The notes: generated by a model not told the origin, from the letters alone. 64,000 bases of DNA from Rhodospirillales bacterium (GCA_016712595.1 JADJQT010000001.1:1093501-1157500), one strand, 5' to 3'; positions 52,584 to 61,767 are shown, counted from the first letter of the stretch. Program-made: numbers and translations.

Positions 52584-53336
52584 ATGGCGTTCAAATATAC
52601 TCCGCTGGTGACCGATAGTCTCGCCAAGCAGATTGCCGAAAGCATTCGTGGCGCAATTGCCGACGGCAGTCTGAAGGCGGACGATAGACTGCCGACCGAG
52701 GAGGAACTTGCCCGGCGATTTGAGGTTTCGCGTCCGACGATCCGCGAAGCGCTGAAGCGTCTCGCCGCTCAGAACCTGATCCGCTCCCGACGCGGACCGG
52801 CGGGCGGCAACTTCGTCAATCGTCCCGACCGCGAAGAAGTCGGGTCAATGATCGGCACCGCGCTGGCTCTCCTCGTCGGGCTTGGCGAGTTCGATCTGTC
52901 CAACGTTCTCGAGGCGCGGTACGAGCTGGAGGTGGTTTGCGCGCGGCTTGCCGCGGAACGGCGCACGGACGCGGAACTCGCGATCATGACGGCGGAGATC
53001 GACGTCCAGGCGAGTGCCGGCATCGGCGACGAAGAGTTCTGCGGCTCGGACGTGCGTTTCCACCGCGCCCTCGTCGACGCGACCCATAACCCGGTGATCC
53101 AGCTCGTCATGTTCGCGGTGATTGAGGCGCTTCAGCCGATCGAGAACATGGTCGTGTCCCGGTTCCGCGACCGAGAGGCGATCGTCGAGCAACATCGAAA
53201 GCTTCTCCGGGCGATCGAAGCCCGGGATGCCGCCGCCGCCGTTTCCGCCATCCGCGAACAGACGACCTACCTTCGCGAGGCGTCCGCCGCCGCGCAGGAA
53301 AGCCGCCGACAACGCGAAGGTGTCAATCGGCGTTGA
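52584..53336 (+). CDS. FadR-subfamily GntR transcriptional regulator
   Basis: A 250-residue regulator. Residues about 10-75 are the winged helix: SLAKQIAESIRGAIADGSLK, LPTEEELARRFEVSRPTIRE, ALKRLAAQNLIRSRRGPAGG. The FCD effector domain follows (VLEARYELEVVCARLAAERR, CGSDVRFHRALVDATHNPVI, EQHRKLLRAIEARDAAAAVS), with Asp and His residues that usually bind a metal and a carboxylate. It is divergent from dddY-acuI, so regulation by acrylate, DMSP or a related acid is likely. ATG 52584 follows AGGA. Confidence 0.88.
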   Translation: MAFKYTPLVTDSLAKQIAESIRGAIADGSLKADDRLPTEEELARRFEVSRPTIREALKRLAAQNLIRSRRGPAGGNFVNRPDREEVGSMIGTALALLVGLGEFDLSNVLEARYELEVVCARLAAERRTDAELAIMTAEIDVQASAGIGDEEFCGSDVRFHRALVDATHNPVIQLVMFAVIEALQPIENMVVSRFRDREAIVEQHRKLLRAIEARDAAAAVSAIREQTTYLREASAAAQESRRQREGVNRR

Positions 53337-53379
53337 AGATTGCCCGGGATCTGGACTGCGCCCCTTGGGATGGACAGGA

Positions 53380-53698
53380 TCAGGCTGCGGATTTGACCGT
53401 CTGCCGGGCGTGGTGATCCTCGAACTGTGATGGGCTGAGATATCCGAGCGCGGAATGCAGCCGGCGGGTGTTGTAGACCTGATCGATGAAGCGGGGAAGG
53501 TCGGCTATGACGTCTTCGAAGCTGTCGTAGGCCATCAGGTAGATGGCTTCCACCTTCAGCGTCTTCATGACGCTTTCCGCCTTGGCGTTGTCGTAGGGAT
53601 TGCCGCGCCGTCCCATCGAGCCCTCGAGGCCGTGCTTTGCCGGCATCTCCCAGTATCCTTGGCTGGCGTACTGCGAGCCGCGGATGCCCTTCTGTTTG
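53380..53698 (-). pseudogene. IS3-family transposase, C-terminal fragment
   Basis: The frame reads GSQYASQGYWEMPAKHGLEG, SMGRRGNPYDNAKAESVMKT, LPRFIDQVYNTRRLHSALGY and LSPSQFEDHHARQ, the end of IS3-group OrfB with the final catalytic Glu (AKAES). The usual Asp just before RGSQYAS is lost (GIRGSQYAS), where the fragment joins the IS110 relic. OrfA and the first part of OrfB are missing. Confidence 0.85.
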
Positions 53699-54220
53699 TC
53701 AAGTGGCGATCTGCGCCTGATTGATCTCCTGCCTTCTTTGGCGGATGAGGGAGAAGATTTCTCGCGCGATGTAGCGCTTGAGGCACCGAATGGCCTCGAG
53801 CTTGGAATGGCCCTCGGCGATACGCTTTGCGATATAGCTTTTGGTGCGGGGGTGTCGGTGCGAAGCCGTCCGATGGCGATGATGTGGAGTGCGCTGTTGG
53901 CTGCCCTGTCGCCGCCACGGTTGAGGCGATGGCGCGTTGTCTTGCCGGAAGAGGCTGGGACCGGGCTCACGCCGCAGAGTGCAGCGAAGCTTGCTTCGGA
54001 CTGCAGGCGCTCGGAGTTGTCGCCGGCGGTGAGGAGGAGCTGCGCGGCGGACGCGTGACCGATGGAATTCCGTGTCACCAGGGCGGGAGCAAGCTCGTCG
54101 ACGATGGCGGCGATCATGGCATCGAGGTCGGCGATCTCGTCGTGAAGTTCGAGATATCGGCGAGCGAGAGACTTGAGCGCGATCCGATAGGCAGTTGCCA
54201 CATTGCGGTAGTCAGTCATG
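53699..54220 (-). pseudogene. IS110-family transposase, C-terminal fragment with frameshift
   Basis: LARRYLELHDEIADLDAMIA, AAQLLLTAGDNSERLQSEAS and FAALCGVSPVPASSGKTTRH are the C-terminal half of a second, different IS110 lineage. Near 53840 the frame shifts; the shifted frame continues through a basic stretch (ALHRARNLLPHPP region) to TGA 53699. It lacks the DEDD domain and is fused directly to the IS3 fragment, so the segment is a nested scar. 54221-54410 shows nothing. Confidence 0.8.
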
Positions 54221-54410
54221 TCCGGGCGCCAGGCCTTTCCCGTGCAATGGTCATTATCGAAATGGATGGAATTGGATAGAAGTTCGGCGGATTCTCTATA
54301 CCAGGGCCGGCAAGATGGGGGCCGTCTCCTGCCTGTCTGGTTGATGACGCCCGGCTGGGATACGATGTGGAAGATTGATCCGGAACGGATCGGTGACCAT
54401 CTCCTGACAA

Positions 54411-55967
54411 ATGGGGGATGCCGTGCAATCCAGTAAACAGCGCCCAACCAGCCCTTGTGCGTTTCTGTTCGATGGTAGCGTTGAAGGGCTACCCGATCCG
54501 CAGTGGGCCTATTTCACGAGCGAGGTGCTTACTGCTCTTGGAACTGCTGATCCCTCGGGGCGCACGTGCTCGCAATTTCGGGTCGGGGTGCCGACCTTGT
54601 CGGGCTTCGCCGAGCGAACGACCGGGGTCCACGGCTTCGAGCGCGGGAGCGGCTGGACGGTCTCACACGACAAGGATATCTACAAATACGTGATCTGGGA
54701 ATGGCTCGATTCACTTGGCGAGGATTGGCACAGCGTCGATCGCCAGTCCGGTTTGGACATCTTCAGACTCCATACCGGAGAGTGCGTCGCGTTCTCGGCG
54801 CTCGATGTCGATGTCCGTGACGCGATGGATGTCAGTCTGCGCGCGGTGCCGGGCTATGTCGGCGCCTTCGCGATCGATCCCGGCAATCCCGTCCATCGCG
54901 GTGGTTTTTTCGACAGTCTGATCTACGCCGCCGCCATCAAGGATGGGACGATCGTGCAGGTGCTTAGCTACGAGGGGGAGCAGGATTGGCCTCTGGAGGG
55001 GGCTGCCACGTTCAAGCCCGGTGGTCCAGTATGGCAGCCTTATGGTTGGCTCGCGAGCTCTGGGCCGGACGGGCTTCCGCGCGGCTCGATCTCTGAGCGC
55101 GGAAAGAAGGCTGCCGACGGTGTAGCGCGCAAACAGGCTGGAGATGTCGAGCAGCGAGTTCTCGAAGAGATGAGACGCGTCTTCCTCCTGAACGCCGGAC
55201 GCAAGACGTTCGATTTCAAGGCCATCGCGGAATCGTCCGACATCCTCCAGGCCATCATGCCCGAGAGCAAGTTCACCAAATATCTGTTCGACCGGACCAG
55301 CAAAGATGGGAAGTCGAAGGCTGCCTTTTTGATCGACGATCTCGGTATCGATCCCGAGGACTGGCGATATCTGGCTGCGCAATTCTATTCGGGCCTGCTG
55401 ATGGCCGAGCCCAATGCGGTGAAGCTCAACGAGTGGGAGACCGGATACGGCGCCCGCTTCGAAGTGCCGATGCGCATCCGCAACCGCGCGGGGAAGACGG
55501 CTGTGATCGTCACCGGATGGAATATGAACCCCGGTGCGCTGCCGTCATTTTCGACTGCCTATCCCGACCCGCGCGATGCAGAGGCCGTTGAGCCGGGCGA
55601 GCCGCCAATCCTGCCGCCGGGTGCGCGGGGGACTGCCGAGTGGTCGCAGCTCTGGGCGTTGGCGAACGCAGCCGGGGTTCGGGCTGGCGAGGGGCACGTC
55701 CCGACGCCGATGTTCCTGTCGGGAATAGCGGCGATTTCGGAAGGCGAATGTGGCACCGCGCTGGTGCGCGTGTTCGACGCTAGGCGTGGGTTCGCACGTT
55801 GGCTGAAGCGAGAAGGCCTCGGCGATACCGACGGCTGTGGCGGGGTGGTCGCGTTCAGCCCCATTCTCAGTCAATCGATCGATCGTGCAAATGCGTGGGC
55901 GCGGACCGTGACGTCGATCCTCCGCCTCAATGGCATCAAGGCCGATGTTCAGTCGTTCGACAGCTGA
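54411..55967 (+). CDS. Unrecognised 518-residue protein with a DUF6883-like segment
   Basis: No signal peptide or membrane helix. The N-terminal half (FAERTTGVHGFERGSGWTVS, DSLGEDWHSVDRQSGLDIFR) is not recognised. A middle segment, MPESKFTKYLFDRTSKDGKS with FLIDDLGIDPEDWRYLAAQF and YGARFEVPMRIRNRAGKTAV, resembles the DUF6883 pattern of small domains found in toxin-associated proteins. The C-terminus ends RTVTSILRLNGIKADVQSFD. ATG 54411 or GTG 54423 may start it; GGGGG precedes the latter. It stands alone beside IS scars and a tRNA gene, which suggests transfer. Confidence 0.5.
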   Translation: MGDAVQSSKQRPTSPCAFLFDGSVEGLPDPQWAYFTSEVLTALGTADPSGRTCSQFRVGVPTLSGFAERTTGVHGFERGSGWTVSHDKDIYKYVIWEWLDSLGEDWHSVDRQSGLDIFRLHTGECVAFSALDVDVRDAMDVSLRAVPGYVGAFAIDPGNPVHRGGFFDSLIYAAAIKDGTIVQVLSYEGEQDWPLEGAATFKPGGPVWQPYGWLASSGPDGLPRGSISERGKKAADGVARKQAGDVEQRVLEEMRRVFLLNAGRKTFDFKAIAESSDILQAIMPESKFTKYLFDRTSKDGKSKAAFLIDDLGIDPEDWRYLAAQFYSGLLMAEPNAVKLNEWETGYGARFEVPMRIRNRAGKTAVIVTGWNMNPGALPSFSTAYPDPRDAEAVEPGEPPILPPGARGTAEWSQLWALANAAGVRAGEGHVPTPMFLSGIAAISEGECGTALVRVFDARRGFARWLKREGLGDTDGCGGVVAFSPILSQSIDRANAWARTVTSILRLNGIKADVQSFDS

Positions 55968-56255
55968 GACGTCCGATCCCGGTCGCCGAGTTGAGGACGC
56001 ATTGGCGCACTTATCCCTATGGCCGCTTTAAATACTTGCAATCCCAAAGCAGACTGACGGCTAGGTCCCAATCCCCGTCCTTCGGTCTGGCACGTGCCGG
56101 TACGCCGGGGCGGCAGGTTTTAGGAAGGAGCACCAAGCCTGGAACGACCGATATGGAGGCGCATTGCTGCCGAGGGGCCGGTCAGCAAGTAGCGTAGAGA
56201 ACACCGATTCTACGCTTCGACCACCGTCGGCACGCCAGACTACGCTACACTTTAA
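55968..56255. other. Gap between the 518-residue gene and tRNA-Ser
   Basis: 288 bp with no supported gene. Short basic frames cross it. No direct repeat of the tRNA 3' end was found by eye. Confidence 0.3.
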
Positions 56256-56346
56256 TGGCGGATGGGGAGGGATTCGAACCCTCGATGGGCTTTTGACCCA
56301 TACTCACTTAGCAGGCGAGTGCCTTCAGCCGCTCGGCCACCCATCC
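56256..56346 (-). tRNA. tRNA-Ser (anticodon GCT)
   Basis: A class II tRNA of 91 nt with encoded CCA. The acceptor GGATGGG pairs with CCCATCC. The D arm is GTGGCCGAGCGGCTGAAGGC. The anticodon loop reads CTGCTAA with GCT at 56312-56310. A long variable arm (GTATGGGTCAAAAGCCCAT) and a T arm GAGGGTTCGAATCCCTC follow. It reads AGC/AGU serine codons. Serine tRNA genes are common integration sites, and the accessory region lies on its 3' side. Confidence 0.95.
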
Positions 56347-56499
56347 GGGACTTCATCGCGTCCGCGTCGATCGCCGCTGACGGGCGTGACGGCGGTGATT
56401 AGACCAGCGACCGGCCCGCCGATCAAGCATGGCGACGTGGCGATGCGAACAGTGGCGTAAAATCGCTCCCATGGCTGGCCTCGCTGGCGCTTTCGTGCG

Positions 56500-57438
56500 T
56501 CATGCCATCGTCGCGGCGCCGGGGAGCCCACAAAGCGGGGCCACGACGAAATCCTTCAACCGGTTTCCCAATAACCGCATATCCTGAGTCCGGACGGATT
56601 CGGGGCGCCAGACGAGCGCGATCTGACGCGACGGATGGCCGTCGGCGAGTGGAACCACGGTCAGATTGGTATCACCGCGCGTTTCGACATCCACCGCCAT
56701 GGCGGGAACGAATGTCAGACCCAGGCCGCTCGCCACCATCTGCATCAGCGTTCCGAGACTGGTTGCCTGCAGATCTTCGTTCGCCTGCCCTGGCAGCAGG
56801 CGGCAGGCGGTGAGCGCATGATCGCGCAGGCAGTGCCCGTCTTCTAGAAGCAGCATCCGCTCGCTCGCCAGCTCTCCGCTCTGCAACCGTTCCCGTCCGG
56901 CGAAACGGTGCGTCTTGGGGCAGGCGATTAGGAGCGCGTCGTCGCCGAGAGGCATGATCTCGAGGTCGTTGGTCGCATACGGCAGCGCGATGATGGCGCC
57001 GTCCAATCGCCCGCCGTCGAGCAGATCGAGCACGCGGGCCGTCTGATCCTCCCGCAGATAAAGGCGCAAGCGCGGATAGTCCGCCCGTAATGACGGAAGG
57101 GCCTTCGGCAGAACATAGGGGGCAACGGTCGGGATCACTCCCAGCCGGAGCAATCCGCTGAGTGGCTGGGTCCCGGCCTCGACCGCATCGACCATATCAT
57201 TGGCCGCGCGCAGCATGGCGCGCGCGCGCTGAACGATGTCCTCGCCCAGGGGCGTCATCGCGATTCGCCGCTTGCTGCGGCCAACGAGCGTGGCACCGAG
57301 CACGTCTTCAAGCTCGCGGATGCCGGCGCTGAGAGTCGACTGGGTGACGAGGCAATCCTCAGCCGCGCGGCCAAAATGGCGATGCTCGGCGACGGCGACG
57401 AGGTATCTCAACTGGCGCAAGGTCGGCAGTGGCCGCAT
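56500..57438 (-). CDS. oxyR: Hydrogen peroxide-sensing LysR-type regulator OxyR
   Basis: A 312-residue LysR family protein. LRQLRYLVAVAEHRHFGRAA and CLVTQSTLSAGIRELEDVLG form the winged helix. In the effector domain LLEDGHCLRDHALTACRLLP carries two cysteines nine residues apart, the same spacing as the OxyR redox pair, so disulfide switching by peroxide is expected. PYVLPKALPSLRADYPRLRL and VASGLGLTFVPAMAV are further OxyR features. No catalase or peroxiredoxin gene is adjacent. Confidence 0.9.
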   Translation of the reverse strand: MRPLPTLRQLRYLVAVAEHRHFGRAAEDCLVTQSTLSAGIRELEDVLGATLVGRSKRRIAMTPLGEDIVQRARAMLRAANDMVDAVEAGTQPLSGLLRLGVIPTVAPYVLPKALPSLRADYPRLRLYLREDQTARVLDLLDGGRLDGAIIALPYATNDLEIMPLGDDALLIACPKTHRFAGRERLQSGELASERMLLLEDGHCLRDHALTACRLLPGQANEDLQATSLGTLMQMVASGLGLTFVPAMAVDVETRGDTNLTVVPLADGHPSRQIALVWRPESVRTQDMRLLGNRLKDFVVAPLCGLPGAATMA

Positions 57439-57647
57439 TGGCGATCTTCCAATCAGGGGCCTTCAATCTCGGATTGAGTTTGGCAGGTAAGAGCGCACGC
57501 ACCAGAAAATTCGTCCCCCTCCCCGAGATCGGTCCGGAAAGTGCTTGTCGATGTTTTTGCGCAGGCATGCTGCGCGGGGCGACTGGCGCCGAGCATTGCT
57601 TATCGCTAACGTTGTAAATTCTTTGATGCTGGGAGCCTGGAGCGGCG

Positions 57648-58790
57648 GTGATCGAAACGTTGAGCAATACCGTATCGGTCCAAAATCAGCTTCAGGAGAT
57701 CCATGCGAGCCTGAAGCTGGAACGACCGGAAATCGGCCGCATCGCTGTCGCCATTTACGACGAGCAGACGGACATCCTGAAAACGTTCGTGCATTCGACC
57801 GACGGCGAAGCGCCGTTCAGCCATTATGAGGCCCGGCTGAACCAAGTACCGTCGCTGCGCGACCTCGCGCTTTCCCATGACGTGCGCGTCATCGACGATT
57901 TACAGATCGATGGGGTCAGCGGCAGCCTGCACATCCTGCGCCTGGTCCAGACAGGGTATCGTTCAAGCTATACTATTCCATTTTACGATCACGGCCGCTT
58001 TTTCGGCTTCATGTTCTTCGATTCAAGTGTGGTCGGCTATTTTTCCGAAGCGGTCGTCCGTCATCTCGAGCTCCACGCCCACCTGATTTCGCTGCTGATC
58101 ATCAACGAGGTCTCGCGCGTGACCGCGTTGCGTTCGGCGATCGACGTGGCGAGAGCGATGAGCCATTCGCGCAACGAGGAAACCGGCGCCCATCTCGATC
58201 GTATGGCCCGCTATGCTCGTCTGATCGCCAAGGCGCTTGCCGACCGCGATCCGGGAGACGCCATCGACGACGAATTCGTCGAGTACGTCTTTCTTTACGC
58301 CCCGCTGCACGACGTTGGGAAAATCGCCATTCCCGACCAGATTCTGTTGAAGCCGAAAAAACTCTCCGATGATGAATTCACCATTATGAAGTCGCATGTT
58401 TCGGCCGGAATGGGCATCGTCGAAAGCATCGCCACCGGCTTTAACGTTGGCTCCGGTCAGCACGTCGAGGTCCTGCGCAACATCGTCCGCTATCATCACG
58501 AAGCTTACGACGGCAGCGGCTACCTCGAGGGCCGCGCCGGTGCCGGAATCCCGTTAGAAGCGCGGATCGTTACCGTCGCGGACGTATTCGACGCGCTGAC
58601 CACCGAGCGCTGCTACAAACCGGCGTGGACGAATGATCGGGCGTTCGACTTTCTGCGCGATCAAGCCGGGCGGCGCTTCGATCCTGATTGTGTCGATGCC
58701 ATGCTCGGCAACCGGCGACGGGCAGAGCACATCCAGACGCAGTTCCGCTCGAACAATCGCTTCCACGAAGCCTACACGGAAGAATTATAG
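57648..58790 (+). CDS. GAF-like plus HD-GYP cyclic di-GMP phosphodiesterase
   Basis: A 380-residue protein from GTG 57648. Residues about 1-155 form a GAF-like sensor (RSSYTIPFYDHGRFFGFMFF). Residues about 165-360 are an HD-GYP domain: HSRNEETGAHLDRMARYARL, LYAPLHDVGKIAIPDQILLK (HD pair and HDVGK), NIVRYHHEAYDGSGYLEGRA, VTVADVFDALTTERCYKPAW. The signature triplet is GYL instead of GYP, a conservative departure that may alter activity or partner binding. It is divergent from oxyR. Confidence 0.88.
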   Translation: MIETLSNTVSVQNQLQEIHASLKLERPEIGRIAVAIYDEQTDILKTFVHSTDGEAPFSHYEARLNQVPSLRDLALSHDVRVIDDLQIDGVSGSLHILRLVQTGYRSSYTIPFYDHGRFFGFMFFDSSVVGYFSEAVVRHLELHAHLISLLIINEVSRVTALRSAIDVARAMSHSRNEETGAHLDRMARYARLIAKALADRDPGDAIDDEFVEYVFLYAPLHDVGKIAIPDQILLKPKKLSDDEFTIMKSHVSAGMGIVESIATGFNVGSGQHVEVLRNIVRYHHEAYDGSGYLEGRAGAGIPLEARIVTVADVFDALTTERCYKPAWTNDRAFDFLRDQAGRRFDPDCVDAMLGNRRRAEHIQTQFRSNNRFHEAYTEEL

Positions 58791-58871
58791 GCGCGACCGA
58801 TGAGAAAAAGCGGCACGGGAGGCTGATCCCGCTTGCGCCGTTCGCCTCTCGTGCTCGCCCCGTAAGGCAGA

Positions 58872-60326
58872 TCAGACGAGCTTATTGCGCAGCAACTGGT
58901 TGACCTGCCCCGGATTGGCTTTGCCGGCGGTCGCCTTCATCACCTGGCCGACCAGCCAGCCCAGCACCTTTTCGTTACCGCCGCGAAACTGTTCGACCTG
59001 CAAAGGATTATCGGCCACCACCTTGGCGACGGCACTTTCTATGGCGCCGGCATCGGTGATCTGTTTCAAGCCCTTTGCTTCAATGATCGCGGCGGGATCC
59101 TCGCCGGATTCGGCCATGATCTCGAATACGTCCTTGGCGATCCGCCCGGAAATCGTGCTATCGGCCATCAGGTCAAGCAGCTTGCCGAGGCGTTGCGCCG
59201 AGATCGGCGAGGCGGCGATGCTTCGGCCCTGCTTGTTGAGCACGGCAAACAGATTGGTGATAACCCAGTTCGCCGCCTGCTTGCCGTCGCGTCCTTTCGC
59301 CACCTGTTCATAGTATTCGGACGCTTCCTTCTCCGCCGTTAGCACCCCTGCATCATACGCGGTGAGACCGTAGGCATCGATAAACCGCTGCTTGCGCTCG
59401 TCGGGAAGTTCCGGCAGAGACGTGCGGATACGTTCGACCTCCGCTGGATCGAGGTGCAGCGGGAGCAGGTCGGGATCGGGAAAATAGCGATAGTCGTGCG
59501 CGAACTCCTTGGCCCGCATCGAGCGGGTTTCGCCGCGGCCGGAATCGTAGAGCCGTGTCTCCTGGACCACCGTTCCGCCGGCGTCGTAGATGGCAACCTG
59601 CCGTGCGGCCTCATAGTCGATCGCCTGCATAACAAAGCGGATCGAGTTGACGTTCTTGACCTCGGCGCGCGTGCGCAGCGCGTTCTCGCCGACGGGGCGG
59701 ACGGAGACGTTAATGTCGCATCGCATCGAGCCCTGCTCCATATTGCCGTCGCAGGTGCCGAGGTAGCGGACAATCGAGCGGATCTTGCGCAAGTAAGCGC
59801 CGGCTTCTTCCGGGCTGCGGATATCCGGCTTTGAGACGATCTCCATCAGGGCGACACCCGCCCGGTTCAGGTCGATCAGGGTGTAGCGGGCATGCTGATC
59901 GTGCAGCGACTTGCCCGCATCCTGTTCGACATGCAGCCGCTCGATGCCGATGTCCTTGCTGGAACCATCGGCAAGGTCGATGGCAACGCGCCCCTCGCCA
60001 ACCAGCGGCGACTGATATTGCGAGATCTGATAGCCCTGCGGCAGATCGGCGTAAAAATAGTTTTTGCGCTCAAAGACACTATCGAGATTGATCTTGCCGT
60101 TGAGTCCGATTCCGGTTCGGACCGCCTGCTCGATGCACACACGGTTCAGGACCGGCAACATCCCGGGGAATGCGGCATCGACCAAGCTTACCTGGGTGTT
60201 CGGCTCGGCGCCGAAGTCGGAAGCCGCCCCGGAGAACAACTTGGCGCGCGAGACGATCTGCGCGTGGATCTCCAGACCGATGACCACTTCCCAATCGCCG
60301 CTGTCGCCGTGAATCAGATATGGCAT
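58872..60326 (-). CDS. gatB: Aspartyl/glutamyl-tRNA amidotransferase subunit B
   Basis: A 484-residue subunit that phosphorylates and transfers ammonia to mischarged Glu-tRNA(Gln)/Asp-tRNA(Asn). WEVVIGLEIHAQIVSRAKLF, the signature YFYADLPQGYQISQYQSPLV, RCDINVSVRP and the C-terminal YqeY-like tail (LGWLVGQVMKATAGKANPGQ, VNQLLRNKLV) are all present. The expected gatC and gatA are not upstream in this window, so the operon is split or they lie elsewhere. Confidence 0.97.
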   Translation of the reverse strand: MPYLIHGDSGDWEVVIGLEIHAQIVSRAKLFSGAASDFGAEPNTQVSLVDAAFPGMLPVLNRVCIEQAVRTGIGLNGKINLDSVFERKNYFYADLPQGYQISQYQSPLVGEGRVAIDLADGSSKDIGIERLHVEQDAGKSLHDQHARYTLIDLNRAGVALMEIVSKPDIRSPEEAGAYLRKIRSIVRYLGTCDGNMEQGSMRCDINVSVRPVGENALRTRAEVKNVNSIRFVMQAIDYEAARQVAIYDAGGTVVQETRLYDSGRGETRSMRAKEFAHDYRYFPDPDLLPLHLDPAEVERIRTSLPELPDERKQRFIDAYGLTAYDAGVLTAEKEASEYYEQVAKGRDGKQAANWVITNLFAVLNKQGRSIAASPISAQRLGKLLDLMADSTISGRIAKDVFEIMAESGEDPAAIIEAKGLKQITDAGAIESAVAKVVADNPLQVEQFRGGNEKVLGWLVGQVMKATAGKANPGQVNQLLRNKLV

Positions 60327-60464
60327 GTTCGCAAAGACCAGTTCGGCATAGTCAACCCCTCGCGGTGCTTAACGCTCGCCACCACGTCCCGCACTATATA
60401 CGTCGAAAAAACGATATACGTCGAGAAAACGGCGATTACCATCCGCCCGCGGGCGATCGAGGGC

Positions 60465-60774
60465 GCCACCACCGGTCTCGGCGTCGAAAACGAACGTATC
60501 TGCGTTGATACCGCCGGTCAGCGAAACGTTCCCGTTGCCGTCTTGCAGCGTATCGTCATGATAACTGCTGGCGAGGACGTCGTTGCCGTCACCGCGCCTG
60601 CGTTGCCAGACTGAAGAGATCTGCGCCTCAGATGTCCGCGCTTCCGATCGAGGTAAGATTTTCGATTGCGTCGTTGAGGGCGTGATCGACCGAACTGCGG
60701 ACGAGATCGATGCCGCCGAGCCCGTCGATCCAATCATTGTCGGAAGTGCCACTTAGTGAAGTATCGCCCTGCAT
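60465..60774 (-). pseudogene. Relic of an RTX (hemolysin-type calcium-binding) protein
   Basis: From ATG 60774 a 48-codon frame reads GDTSLSGTSDNDWIDGLGGI, LVRSSVDHALNDAIENLTSI and GSADI, the classic spacer between RTX repeats, then stops (TGA 60628). After a frame change GNDVLASSYHDDTLQDGNGN, SLTGGINADTFVFDAETGGG continues at 60593-60465 with degenerate GGxGxD-type repeats. The large N-terminal part and secretion signal are missing. 60327-60464 shows nothing else. Confidence 0.7.
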
Positions 60775-61081
60775 GCCCGTTATGAGTGTAATTCAATTTA
60801 TATATTAATCATTTTAAATGGAATGAGGTAGATATCGATGTCATACACTGAATTATTTATAATAAATCATGAAACTTAAAAGAATATTTATATTGCATAT
60901 GTAATTATAATTATGTTGTATTATGGGTATACGCGCCTTGTACACTTATTTATCTGATTTTTTCGTTTTCTCGGCGGAGGCCAAGGCGCAGAACACATCC
61001 AGGCGTGGACATTTGGGAATTTTCGTCTTTTCACCACGATGAGAAAATGGTGAGGGGGCGTTCGTTTTCCGGCCCCTATCC
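60775..61081. other. AT-rich intergenic stretch
   Basis: About 60780-60960 is very AT-rich, with runs such as TTTATATATTAATCATTTTA, in a GC-rich genome. No gene is visible. It could hold promoters for the small downstream gene or be foreign DNA left with the RTX relic. Confidence 0.4.
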
Positions 61082-61183
61082 GTGGGCGGTAATCGGTTCG
61101 GCGGAAGTAAAAATGGATGGGTGAAACCGATTATTCACGATCGCCGGCTTACGCTGGAGCATCCAAGGCATGGGGCTGTAGCG

Positions 61184-61372
61184 ATGACGTCCAAACGCGC
61201 TTTCCAGATGGGCTATCGACACATCATCGATCTCGCGGAGATCAATCAGATCGCCGATATGTACTTGGACGACGAGTTCGATGAGCGCGCGTTGGAATTG
61301 ATCGAGGCTTGGCGTCAGGGGGCGCTGATGGCAAGCGCGATGCTTGAAAAAGAGCACGCGACCCTGCAATAG
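61184..61372 (+). CDS. Hypothetical 62-residue acidic protein
   Basis: From ATG 61184 the peptide reads TSKRAFQMGYRHIIDLAEIN, QIADMYLDDEFDERALELIE, AWRQGALMASAMLEKEHATL. It is acidic and mostly helical. The frame can also start at GTG 61082 (96 residues), but the extra part is low in regular features. No family is recognised. The codon usage looks gene-like. Confidence 0.5.
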   Translation: MTSKRAFQMGYRHIIDLAEINQIADMYLDDEFDERALELIEAWRQGALMASAMLEKEHATLQ

Positions 61373-61767
61373 GCGAACACCCGGCGGCGAGGGCAAGGCG
61401 CGAGCACTCGCGGACGACGCAAACGCGCGTTACCTCTGTCCATTTGCCCGATGGCGGTGCGTCCGTCCTGGCGATTGGCTTCGCGATCGCCTCCATGACG
61501 GGCGGTGAATTCTTCCGAGCCCGCTTATCCCATCCGTATCGATAGGGGCCGTTCGCTGAGGCGGGTTCTCCGCTCCGGTGCGATGCCTCGCGTTCGGACG
61601 TGCGTTCCTTGCACGCAACGGTTATCCCAGGCGCGGGCGGGACAGGGGTAGGTGGGCCAATGGGTGGCGGGAATGGGGTTGGCGGCAGCGTCAGGCGGAT
61701 CGCGCGATTCAAAATCGTCAACGTGGCCGAGCGCGACAACCGTCCGCGCCTGGGCCCGGAACGGCGC
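61373..61767. other. Gap with no supported gene
   Basis: 395 bp between the small hypothetical gene and the lytic transglycosylase stop. Frames on both strands are low-complexity (Gly- or Pro-rich) and unrecognised. No terminator-like hairpin with a T-tract was found. Confidence 0.35.

Noticed and set aside
53380..54447. A single 355-residue transposase gene
   Set aside because: Halves belong to different IS families (IS110 and IS3), so it is a fused scar rather than one gene.
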